Below, piece by piece: positions 9,871 through 20,074 of a stretch of 64,000 bases of DNA. The notes under the pieces were generated by a model. The model did no database searches. It was not told the origin of the DNA and was given only the letters and a program-made list of their open reading frames with translations. Each line of letters opens with the position of its first letter. Within the stretch, counting starts at the first letter, position 1. The position numbers and the translations under genes are program-made. This stretch comes from Macrobrachium rosenbergii (taxonomy: Eukaryota; Arthropoda; Malacostraca; Decapoda; Palaemonidae): assembly GCF_040412425.1 (NCBI RefSeq), contig NC_089782.1, positions 46,578,322-46,642,321 of the forward strand, given 5' to 3'.

Positions 9871-12087
9871 CTTAGATCTACCTCTTACTCTGTTTTATTT
9901 CAAATTGTATTAAGAAATTATCCTAACATGTTTCTGGTGGTTCCTGAGAATAACACAAATTACTTCGCATGTCATGGTAAAACTAAAGACTACTGTACTA
10001 CCATACCCCTTGGGTTCAGTAACTATCAGCTTACATGCAAAATGGGCACCAAAACAAAAGACTGTAAATATCATAAAAACAAACAGAAGGCATAAATATA
10101 AGCAAAAAATAAGCAAAAGTAAGTAAATATTATGGTTGTCGACTGATGGAAACCAGTCCATGGTTGTTTTCTTCAGTTTTACCCATGTCATATTGTCAAC
10201 CTGAGGACAAAGGTCTTTGTTGTAGAAAACCAGCCTGAAATTTTAATACAGTGCAGCATTGTCATTGCTTTTCTACTGTAGTAATTGGCTGAAATTACCT
10301 CAGTTCATTACTGATGCATGGCATGGCACTAACCAAAGCTACAATTTGGAAGGGTAAAGGACATGCTGGGACTTGGGAAAATTCTTGAACTCTCCCAAAT
10401 AGACCACTAAATAGACCACTTACTTCATCATCAGCTGACCACCACTGTCCTATAAGAAATAACACCATAGTTCTTGTCATTCATCTATCATTATTATGTA
10501 TTTAGTTCTATCCTACCAAGAAGTAAGTTTATCCATACAGAATTTGACAGTAAAGTTAAATATATGTGTCATTTGTAATTAACAGAATTATAAAATTAAA
10601 AATGTCAGGATTGTTTTTCTAGGCCTGGTTTGTGGATCAAGGGATATTTGGTCTATGGAAGGTTTCAGCTTCAGAAGTCTGGGTCTGGTACTGCTATTTT
10701 TTGTATACCATTATCTCTAGGTAAAATAAGAATAGAAACAAGAAAATTTAAATGTTTAAGCCCTTATTTCAGGCATTTTAGGTGCAGAATGATGACTAGT
10801 TATTGATTGGTAACCTAAATTTTGTATGTTATAGGGTACCAGAATGATAACCCTATCTTAGTCTAAGTTTGTTTTAGGTTTTTCGGATGGATTTTTACCA
10901 TGGGAGGTAAATTGTCATTAGGTTAGGTCTAGAAAACTAGCCAATTGTTAACTTTGTTTGATTTGCTGTGGTACATGATACAGTATGTTGATAATACATG
11001 CAGTTGTATGGCTCTGAGTGTGCTAAACAAGATCCAAGGTGATGTTGCTCCATAGGAACCTAAACTCTGTAGTTAAGATTAGCCTAGATTTTAAGGACCC
11101 AGGATTAATAGAGTAAAGTGTTAGTCTGCTTCTGACCAAAATAAGAACAGTCTCACGCATGTCTTGGTGGAGGTTAAGATAAAGAAAACTCATCAGTCAG
11201 TATTTGACCTTACGAGAGTAAAGAACAAGGAAGCTCTCGTAACCCAGATTAAGGTGCTCTTCATCAGGTCAGCCCTTTTAATCTCGATCCAACTGTGTTC
11301 ATGGCTTCTGTATTAGCCAAATATCAATAAAAAGACATATGGAGGGTTATTTGTATTCTTTAGCTGAGCAGTACCTGGAGATTAACTGGGACCTCTCTCA
11401 TCTAAGGTCATGAAAGAGAGAAAGAATTTGTGGGGTCAGACATTTGCCATGGTGACCTTCATTTCCTTGTTTTCCTAATTTTCTTCCATGGTAAACGTCC
11501 AAGTATCCATCTTCTGTGAAAAATGTGCAGTATCACCTGGACGGATTAACCCTATACTCTATTAATCCTGTTAAGGACCCAAGAATAGAATAGTTCTACA
11601 CTAGTTTTTTCCCTTGCTGTTAAGTTTTCCATGCAGCATCATTTGTACAATAGTGCACAAATAGGTCATGAGACCTGTATGATAATTTAAATACAAGAAA
11701 ATTTCTTCAGGCCAGTGTTTTACCCATTATGCTAACAAGCATGGTTGACTACCATAAGGAAGTGTCATGTTAGTGTTGAATTTTTTTTCAAATTGGTAGG
11801 TATATGGAAAAGCAAAGTATTTTATATGGAAACAGAATGTATCAACAACTATTTTAGCATCAGTAAAGATATTCTTTTGATTTAGTACAGTGCATAGTCA
11901 ACCCATCAATACTAGAGAAAAGTTACTGTGCTTATGGAGCATATGGTAATTAGTTTGTATGGATTTTTAAAAGTTGTTTAAATTTTTGCCTTAATTTTTT
12001 TAAGGAGATTTTTAGGTGATTAGAACTATTTTTAAGATAGAACATTCATATTTTTTTTTATAAATTGTACCATATTCCCTTTTACAG
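9871..12087. other. Probable intron or upstream region of the SMIM8-like gene; no exon recognised
   Basis: AT-rich non-coding sequence. A weak inverted similarity exists between about 11090-11125 and 11550-11585 (GGATTAATAGAGTA versus TACTCTATTAATCC), possibly an old foldback. A segment bounded by TTTCTAG and GTAAAA (10623-10720) looks exon-like but has no supporting homology. The missing N-terminal exon(s) of the plus-strand gene should lie here or further upstream. Confidence 0.4.
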
Positions 12088-12164
12088 AAAAGCATTTCAA
12101 AATTCCGGAGACCAATAATGTTGGGTGGTGTTGTGGCAACAATTTATCTGGTATACAGTTATAG
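12088..12164 (+). CDS. SMIM8-like gene, membrane-segment exon
   Basis: A 77-nt internal exon with polypyrimidine tract plus CAG acceptor and a GTAAGA donor. It encodes a basic lead-in (KSISKFRRP) and about 17 hydrophobic residues. An internal ATG (12118) could start translation but would remove the lead-in, so an upstream exon is more likely. Confidence 0.6.
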
Positions 12165-15100
12165 GTAAGACCTTAATTTTGTTAGTTGGTGCTAAAAATA
12201 CATTGTTGTAAGTATACTAAGCAGTTTCTGGTGTTTTGAATATATTTGAGTAGTTGATGAAATTCATTGACCAATTTTTCATGCCCAGTTTATTATATAT
12301 TGCTCTGAACTCTTTGTATCTGTTCATGCATAAAGTAAACCTTTTCTGAGAATACTTTATCACTGAGACTTGACAAAATCGCCACATCATTAATTTCCAG
12401 AATGTTAATTCTCTGTGCCCTCCTCTATTTTTGAATTAATTAACTTGAGCTTTGACTGAGCTTGCTTTTGACAGCCAAACTTGCTTTGACCATCCTTCAT
12501 ATAGATCTACTCTGATCTTTTGTCAACTGCATCCTTGCTGTTACCCTTCCTTGTTATTTTTCACCTTCATATCTCATCCTCCTCACACTTACAAGTCCTA
12601 AAGAGGAGTTGAAACAGCTGACTTTTACCTCACTATGAAGGAAATATATTATAGTCCTAAGTGTGGAGTCTGTTCTTGATAACTCCCTTTTCTTGGCCTT
12701 AAATCAAGCCATGACACAGTAAAGTAGGATAGTAATTGAATTAATTAAAGATTTTCTAAAGCATTTGAGCTTGGATTCCATCAGAGTGACTAGCCTGACA
12801 GTTGATTTTTTATCTGAGCAGGACCCATGAGATCTAGTTATTTGGTTTTGAGAGGACTTATATCTAACCTACCTGCTTTAGTTCCTAGTTTAACTCGATG
12901 TTAAGGTTACCAGGCCTGTTTAGGGTATTTGCAGCCCAAATGAATTTTAGGAAGAGAATGTTTCCTGGGACTGTGGTAGTTATGGGGATAGCAGTTTCAG
13001 TGATCTAAGTAACTTAGGCAATCGGCAGATGGTTGATAAGTTTACTCGAGTCCCCTCAAAGATTCATTCAGACATAACATTCCCCCCTTGAGAGTGGAAA
13101 TGGTGACATTCATGATACTGTATAGCCCATTTCGGACGGTGTTTATCCACACATGCTGTACCTGTGTACTAAGCACTAATGAATGTAATGTATGGCATGC
13201 ATATTTTTGCATTTATACAGTTCATCAGATATTCACCAGGCTAATGGCTCCAGTTGCAATGCAAGCTTCTTCAAGGGTAATTGTTTGTGCAGGTATCTTT
13301 GATGGCATGCTAATCTTCATTTTCAGAACTCAGCTTTATATGAGTATTCAGTGGCTGGTTCAAAACTGAAATTTTAGGCATCCGTATACAACAAACTGTC
13401 ATCTAGACCTGAAAGTTGATGTCACAGAAAACTAAGTGAGACCACAGATAGACTAATTCCTGCAGTAATAGGGCAGTCTCATTTAAAACACCTGACATTG
13501 CTGGAGAGGTTTGTATCATAACTGGCATACCTTTTTCTATGTAGATCCATAATCATGGATAGAGGTGGCCCAGCATGTTCACTGCAAGGAACAAAATGAT
13601 AAAATATATTGACATTTCAATAGAAATCGAAACTTAAACACTATGCTAAGTTAAGGGAGATGTACTTGTGTGCGTCTTCAAGCAAGGAATGCAAACCTGA
13701 ATCTCTTAAGTCTAAGTAAGTGAGACTACGGCACAACCCAGAGTTCAAGAACATTGTTGTATGGTCACCAGTCAGCTTAAAAACTGAATGCCTGACCCAG
13801 TACATTTAGGTGATTGATTTATGCAGTTTAGGCTATTAAGCCATGCACTGGGGAAATATGGCCTTTCAGTGATCTAGATAGTGACAAGAGGGAGTTAGAG
13901 TTGGTTGGACAAGATATAGAGATCCAGAAAATAAAGATGAAGTGCCTGTACAAAGATCCAAAGGTGGAACTAGGAGAAAACCCAAAGTTGCACTAAGAAG
14001 TAATAGTTACAGAGGGGTTGAATAAAGCATTTCCTACAGTGGACCACATGAGGTACACTAACAAGGCTTCCTCTCAGTGGAGATGAGATGATCCAAGTTA
14101 TAAATATTGTCACAGTTGCTGGAATCATTTTAGCATAGCCCTCATAAGGAGGGGCTTTTTAGCATATCCCTCATAAGGAGGGGCTTTTTATCATATCCCT
14201 CATAAGGAGGGGCTTTTTAGCATATCCCTCATAAGGAGGGGCTTTTTAGCTTGGCCCTCATAAGGAGGGGCATTTTAGTATATCCCTCATAAGGAGGGGC
14301 TTTTTAGCTTGGCCCTCATAAGGAGGCTTTTTAGCATAGCCCTCATAAGAAGGGGCTTTTTAGCAGGGTTTTTTTTAGCATAACCCTCATAAGGAGGGGT
14401 TTTTTAGCATACCCTCACAAAGAGGGGCTTTTTAGCATAGCCCTCATAAGGAGGAGTTTTTGAGCACCCATAAGCAGGCATACAACATATTTATAAAAGT
14501 TTGTGGTGGAGAGACTTATGTCGCTTAGATATATGATGCACTGTATACTGTACAGGAAATTAAATACTAGCTCCTCTGTTTACTGATACATCTCAGGTCT
14601 GCAGACAGTATCCAGAAATGAGATTGTTTAGCATACAAGATGTTTTCACCCATGAAATTTTCCTCATATTCTTTACTGCAGAGTAATCAGCGCTGGATTT
14701 ATTGTTTGTCGTAGCTAAAATTGAGTATTTTACTACCCTAGTACTAAAGTTCGCTCATATTCTTTGACTCTTTATCTTCAGTTGCCCCTTCCCCCATTTA
14801 CTAGATGCATACCATGCCATTAAATCTAACAGAAATAAGATGTGTTGGTTCTAGGACCAAATCTTTCGTAATTTTGATTTTACAGTACTTTTAATTATAC
14901 TGAATTATACTATAGACATATTTGTATAATCTGGTTGTAAATTGTAGCAAATTTGAAAATATCCTTACTATGTGCAAAGAAAAGAAGTACTGTACTGTAA
15001 TATGTGTCTCTACAAAATAGGGCTCCATTCTAAGCAATGTCAGGCGGGGTAGCCGATCGAGGCTACGGCCTACCCCACCGCCAAATCAAAGTCCTTCAAA

Positions 15101-15575
15101 AGAAGGCATCGTGCTTAACCCATATAAAAATGGGAAAAAAAGCATGTTAAAATGAAGAAGAAGAAGAAGAAGAAGAAGACAGTAGATGCCCTTGTCCTGA
15201 ATGTATACAGATTTTAGATAATGGATGAAATAATTAAAATGCTGCTACTGTATATGGTATTTCCTGTCACTTAGTGGCAACTCTCAGTTATCTCATTTTC
15301 CAGATATCATTTACATATATTTTTTTTTTTTAGTAAACTTTTCATATATGTAGTAATAAATTAAATTAATCCACGTCTTCCTTGATTAGCAATTCATGCA
15401 ATAGTACTTTTTTTCTGGGAAGTCATGATTTTCTTTTTCTCATTTTAGGCATGAACTGATTGGAGACATCTCACAAGACAAGAAGGCTTTGTATCAGCAG
15501 CTTGATGTTGAGGGAAGCAAACTCATTAAGGAGAGCATTAAAGAAAATAGAGATGCCATTTTCAAAAAAACTTGA
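12088..15575 (+). CDS. SMIM8-like small membrane protein, last two coding exons (5' exon not found)
   Basis: Two exons join in frame into a 67-residue C-terminal segment. Exon a (12088-12164) follows a TTTTACAG acceptor and ends ATAG|GTAAGA; exon b (15449-15575) follows CATTTTAG and ends at TGA 15573-15575. The codon AG|G (Arg) is split between them (phase 2). Exon a gives FRRPIMLGGVVATIYLVYSYR, a single membrane segment after a basic stretch. Exon b gives HELIGDISQDKKALYQQLDVEG and a Lys/Glu-rich tail. The spacing P-x-M, membrane helix, then DKKALYxxLDxEG resembles human SMIM8 (KPVM... and NKKDLYEAIDSEG, from memory). The usual N-terminal RTTTLFRxVNPELF part was not located upstream, so the start is unknown. 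SMIM8 has no well-defined activity. It converges on the UPF0547 gene. The alternative is another small mitochondrial or ER tail protein; the exon structure is surer than the name. Confidence 0.6.
13880..14095 (+). mobile_element. Possible decayed LINE 3' coding end
   Basis: The phrases GGACAAGATATAGAGATCC, AAGGTGGAACTAGGAGAAAA and GTGGACCACATGAGG recall the C-terminal end of LINE ORF2 (RGRPKKRW ... DRxRWRxL), but no frame is intact. Weak, from pattern memory only. Confidence 0.3.
14127..14470 (+). repeat. Minisatellite of ~28-30-bp units, each with a small palindrome
   Basis: About a dozen imperfect copies of TTTTTAGCATA(T/G) followed by CCCTCATAAGGAGGGGC. Each unit contains CCCTC-ATAAG-GAGGG, which can pair on itself, followed by a T-run. 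Units vary (GCTTGG for GCATAT; one GAAGGGG). It lies in the intron of the SMIM8-like gene on the sense strand. Confidence 0.9.
15035..15180 (+). mobile_element. Short interspersed element with (GAA)n tail
   Basis: A GC-rich block (GTCAGGCGGGGTAGCC, CGAGGCTACGGCCTACCCC) is followed by CTTCAAAAGAAGGCATCGTG, CCCATATAAAAATGGG and then (GAA)n. A block ending in a simple A-rich repeat is the layout of a SINE 3' end. I recall the phrase as recurrent in decapod DNA; no target duplication was found. Confidence 0.55.
15449..15575 (+). CDS. SMIM8-like gene, terminal coding exon
   Basis: Acceptor CATTTTAG at 15441-15448. 42 codons including the stop; the tail KENRDAIFKKT is longer than that of the vertebrate protein I recall. 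Confidence 0.6.
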
Positions 15576-17886
15576 TTGAACTTTGTGCAATCTGTATTCT
15601 AGTTTTCCACAGATTCTGTCTCATGTTTAGGAAAGATTTTCTTGTAGAATTGAGTGTATATTTGATAAAGGTGTCACTTGGTTGTACTGAAAACTGTTGT
15701 TGGGTATGTATTCTTAGCTTTCAGTCTCAGTAATTAAAAGTTCAGTTAAACAGATGTTCTTATTTCATTTGAAAGTTTTTCTTTTAATGTAATGCTCCCT
15801 TTCCTCAAGTTAATTTGTGTTCATGTACTGTATTGTATATGGCATTATAATGATTGCAATGGTAGTTCATTTATTGTAGTGTCTAGTATGCTAGAAATTT
15901 GTAGATTTTGTCATTTAGTGTAAGTACAAGGAATTATACAATGGCATTCTTGAACATATTACTGTAGTGGATAATATTATGTGAACTGGGTTAACAAAGT
16001 ACACTGTACATGTATTTTTGTTATTGTTCCTGTAATTTTTAAAGCTTTCTAATCATTGGAACATCTCAACATATGTAGATATACTGGAACATCTCAACAT
16101 ATGTAGATATACTGTATTTTTCATTATTTTGTATCTTCCCAAAAAGTGTATTTTAACAATCTCGGTAATTTATATTTGAAGTGCCCAAGAAGTCTTCCTT
16201 CACTCACGTATCTGGAAGTTGCTTAGAAGTGAATTACAATATATTTGTGAAGTTATTGCAGTAAGGTAGGCTTTCTAGTGGCAAAGTTATTCTAGGATCT
16301 AAGTATGTGTTCCGATTGTTAGTATCCCAAAGGAACAGAGATACTGATGGACCAAGAGAAAGCCTTTGTTCATCTCTACTTCGTAGGCATGTGAAAGCAT
16401 CATTGTACATTATTATAAAGTTTATTAAAATTATGCTAAATGTACATCATCTGTGTATTTCATGCTGATTAACCTTTACATTAACTATCAACTTTTTCAT
16501 GTGTGCCATTTTTTTCCACTTTTTGACAGCACTTTGAAATATCTTTTAAACAATGATTAAAATGTGCAAGGAGTGCAGATTGTTAATAGAGTATTTTATG
16601 AATTAAATAACCATTATTGGATTGCACATTATATGTAAACAGCTGTAGCTCCAGTTTTTTTATGGCTGTCAGTGTGATTTTGTAACTGGAAAACAAATGG
16701 ATAAAAAAAAAGTTGATCAGCTAAAGCATGGAAGCAGCTCAAGCACAAGGTTTTGGTAGGTTATTGCAAGTCATACTCCCTAGTTATATGCCTTTCTTGT
16801 GTTGAAAAATTTAACACTTGCCAGGAAATTTGCACACAACGGTAATGTTTATTGATTTTTTTTGTAACCTTCTTTTAAGTAGTATGCATCTAAATTTGTT
16901 AAAATGTTTGCAGTTAACCTAAAACTTGGAAGAAACAAATTGAATGAGCTAACCAGTAGTGGAAGGTGTGGTAGTTAAAGTGACTTGAGAGCTGATTTTG
17001 TAAATTATCAATAGTTATACAGTATTATTTAAAAATTCTGCTGTATTTTCACATCATGTTATTTGCTTGTAGTTTCACTACATGCAAATAAACGCTTGAA
17101 TGAAGGTCCACTAAGTGTGAAGATAAATATCATACATTTTGGGTTTGTAATTGCGATTGGATTTGATTAATGGAAAATATGTTGGTGTTTGCAAATTCCC
17201 CAGATCAAAGACAATGCACTATTTTTGTATGTAAGGGTCTTAATATTTCTTTCAAGTTTACCCTGTAATGGGCTTGACCGTTTCTCTAAGACGTAAATTT
17301 GTCCAAATTTGAGTGTCAATGTTATTGGAGACCTTTCAAAATTGTTGGCAAGACAAACAAGGAAAGCTCTTTTTACTCCCACAAGTTGTTTTTGCTGTAT
17401 ATGCCTCTTCTAGATTATACTAAAAAGGGAAACTAGTGGCATGAGGAAAGGAAGCTTTGAAATTTTAAAGGAATTCTTATACAGTATTTGTTAAGTTACT
17501 GGACCATTTTTGACTGCTTTCATGATAAACTGAAGTGCTGTATAGTACTTGGTATTGGTGTGGTGTTATAGATTTTTAAGGTTTATTGTACTGTAAATAG
17601 TGTAAAAGTCGGAGTAGCATGTCTTACTGGGAAAATGCAATTTGTATTTAGTCATAAAATCCCTACATGATACGTGCACTGTAATTCATTTCGAGAAAGC
17701 CCAAAAAATTAGGTATATTGCAACATGTACTTACTTGAATTTTTGTGCATATATGAGGCAATCAGTTACACTATTGTTTTGTCTAGTTATATGATTGCCA
17801 TTATGAGTAGTGTAAAGTTATCGGTCTGGTTAAAAATAACAATACTGTACATCTTACATATACCAGTTTGCCTCTGTAGTTCAATT
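15576..17886 (+). other. 3' UTR and downstream sequence of the SMIM8-like gene
   Basis: No coding features. Candidate polyadenylation signals on the plus strand are ATTAAA at 15733-15738 and AATAAA at 17087-17092; which is used cannot be told. A perfect 28-bp tandem pair (GGAACATCTCAACATATGTA...) occupies 16058-16113. Confidence 0.4.
16058..16113. repeat. 28-bp perfect tandem duplication
   Basis: 16058-16085 is repeated without change at 16086-16113. This indicates a recent local duplication. Confidence 0.95.
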
Positions 17887-18101
17887 CCGGCGGCCAGCTG
17901 ATGAAGAGTTAGAGGAATTTATTTCTGTTGATAGAAATTAATTTCTCGCTATAATGTGGTTCGGATTCCACAATAAGCTGTAGGTCCCGTTGCTAAGTAA
18001 CCAATTGGTTCTTAGCTACGTAAAATAAGTCTAATCCTTGGGGCCAGCCCTAGGAGAGCTGTTAATCAGCTCAGTGGTCTGGTAAAACTAAGGTATGCTT
18101 A
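17887..18101 (+). mobile_element. SINE family A, 5'-truncated
   Basis: Plus-strand copy from CAGCTGATGAAGAGTTAGAG through GATTCCACAATAAGCTG, AACCAATTGGTTCTTAGC and CAGTGGTCTGGTAAAAC to GGTATGCTTA. The tRNA-like head is gone. It sits between the convergent genes. Confidence 0.85.
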
Positions 18102-18817
18102 ACTTTTTGGCACTCTGTAGCTGTCAAGTATTTTTCAACCACCCTTCTGTCCACCATTGCTGCCTTTACTCTTTCTGGTTTGCTGTCCAGCTTCTTTACC
18201 ATCACAATGCTTTAATTTTCACTTTTTTCAAAATACATACCTTTAGGAGAGATACTTTGAGAACCTGGAAATACTGTCTGGTGTGTAAAGGTCAAGTGAC
18301 ATTGTCCAAGATTAGGATCAGGTGTAGTAATCTCCCGAAAATATTCTATAACAGCAAGTATTGAAAGATTGGGATATGCCCACAACTGTAAACTAGACCT
18401 TTTATATTCATTACTTTTACATAAATTGTTTAGTTTTTTAAAACATGACTCTTCAGGTTATTCTACGCACCAAGGCATCAGTAACTGAATTGGAATTTTA
18501 AATGTTACATTCCGATAATTTTCCATCACAGTTCTTCCTGGCTTCTTGTATTGTCATGGACATTTGAAGCAATATGCAACATCAACAAAACAACTGATCG
18601 CTACCAGAAGTTTGGCAAGAGACCAAGGTTGCTAGGGGAACATCAATTTGATGTTCAATTCTAACCCATCTTGCCCAACCAATCTGCATTCTTTATGGTA
18701 ATGGATCCTGAAAGAATTACACTTAAGTGCTTAAGATTTCTTCACGATTTGCTGTTAGTCAAGACTTCAGTCTGGAAAATTAAATGCAACTAATTATAAA
18801 CCTTAAATTAGTAGGAA
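18102..18817. other. Intergenic sequence between convergent genes
   Basis: AT-rich, with no recognised gene or repeat. The short open frame at 18095-18364 starts inside the SINE tail and is not credible. Confidence 0.5.
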
Positions 18818-18823
18818 TTTATT
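18818..18823 (-). terminator. Candidate polyadenylation signal of the UPF0547 gene
   Basis: AATAAA on the minus strand, about 1.04 kb beyond the stop codon at 19859. The intervening AT-rich DNA would be the 3' UTR. Other weaker signals cannot be excluded. Confidence 0.35.
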
Positions 18824-19858
18824 GAAACACTGAATACAAAATGAATTTTAATCCTCACAAACATTAATGTTCTGAATATTTACAAATGAGCAATGAAATG
18901 GTTCTGTACACACTTTCAACACATTCATCTTTACTATATTGTTGGAAACATTTACACCATTCATTCTTGACTATACTGTTGGAATATGCTTGTGGACACA
19001 AAGTGCAAGCATAATTCACTCTTTGCCATTCTGTACAAAAATGCTAATATAAATTCCAAACATATACACACGTATTCTCAATACTGGCTACTTCAAAATA
19101 TTTACAAGGAATTTGTACTCTTGAACCAAAATTACTTGTACCTCCCTAAACTTGGATTTTCACCACCAATTATCAAAATCTTTAAAAACACCCAGCCTGT
19201 TATCCAAGAAACTGGTTATACATGAGAGAATACTAAACATCTTGTCTCTTAACAGCTGCAACGTTAAAATCTTTGAGGGCAGGAAATTTGAAGGGGTCTC
19301 ATTTTCTGCTGTAAATTGCTTAATATATTTGTAAAAATTATATTATCGTAATACCAATCCTTGTGTGTAGCTACAAGATCCGAGACCCTCAAAATGAAAT
19401 GAGTCAATTACAATTCTTGCAAGAAATTATCCAAATTACTTCAGTAAAGGCTAATTGTGGAAGATCTATTTTGAATAAACTTAATCTAATGGCAGCAATT
19501 ATTAAAGTCCTTAGGTCTATGTTTCCCATAAAAGGAACTGTTGCAAAAACACTCCTCTTCCAATCTGAAAAAACTGGAAACCCTGAAAACAGTGCATAAA
19601 ACTTCCCCTAACATAATCCATATAAAGCTCAAAGTTTTACAAAAAATCCAGTAATATAATATGATGCTAGAGTGAAACTAAAAGTGTTGGCATATAATCA
19701 ATGCAGCTCTATTCCTTCCCTCTTTTTCTTCACTGAAGTTCATGCAGTCCTGCACAAAATGAACAGTCAACAACGACAGATATCACTCTCAACCAAACTC
19801 CATTGTAATTCATGTTGCTAAATTATACAGCAATTTTTCATAGATATTTAGCTTCAAT

Positions 19859-20074
19859 TTATATTTTAATGAATTTTGGATTATTTAAGCCTAATTTGAA
19901 ATTGATGTCGGAGAGAACGATGGCATACTGCTTTTCCTTCTCTGGAGTTATACCAGCCATAATATCTTCATCAATCTCCTCTTCCTCCTTTTTCTTTTCT
20001 CCATTGTTGTTGTTATTCTTCTTCTTCTTCTTTTTCTTCTTTTCCTTCAGAGGTTCATCATCGTCATCATCATC
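19859..20074 (-). CDS. UPF0547 exon 4 (terminal)
   Basis: 216 nt, 71 codons plus TAA. Acceptor GGGATGTTTCAG. It starts with a GAT repeat coding poly-Asp, then poly-Lys (AAG repeats) and poly-Asn (AAC/AAT), then the conserved C-terminal ~30 residues. The trinucleotide-repeat coding makes length variation between individuals likely. Confidence 0.9.
   Translation of the reverse strand, partial: DDDDDDEPLKEKKKKKKKKNNNNNGEKKKEEEEIDEDIMAGITPEKEKQYAIVLSDINFKLGLNNPKFIKI

Larger units (their letters stand above)
12165..15448 (+). other. Intron of the SMIM8-like gene
   Basis: A 3.3-kb intron with GT-AG ends. Contents: unassigned AT-rich DNA, a decayed LINE-like 3' fragment near 13880-14095, a palindromic minisatellite (14127-14470) and a short repeat with a (GAA)n tail at about 15035-15180. 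Confidence 0.55.

Noticed and set aside
10623..10720. Exon-like segment between TTTCTAG and GTAAAA, considered as the missing SMIM8 N-terminal exon
   Set aside because: Its translation (PGLWIKGYLVYGRF...) does not contain the expected TTLFRxVNPELF motif; similarity to PGLRGVR is too slight.
14127..14470. CRISPR-like array
   Set aside because: Units are contiguous imperfect tandem copies without unique spacers, in a eukaryotic intron.
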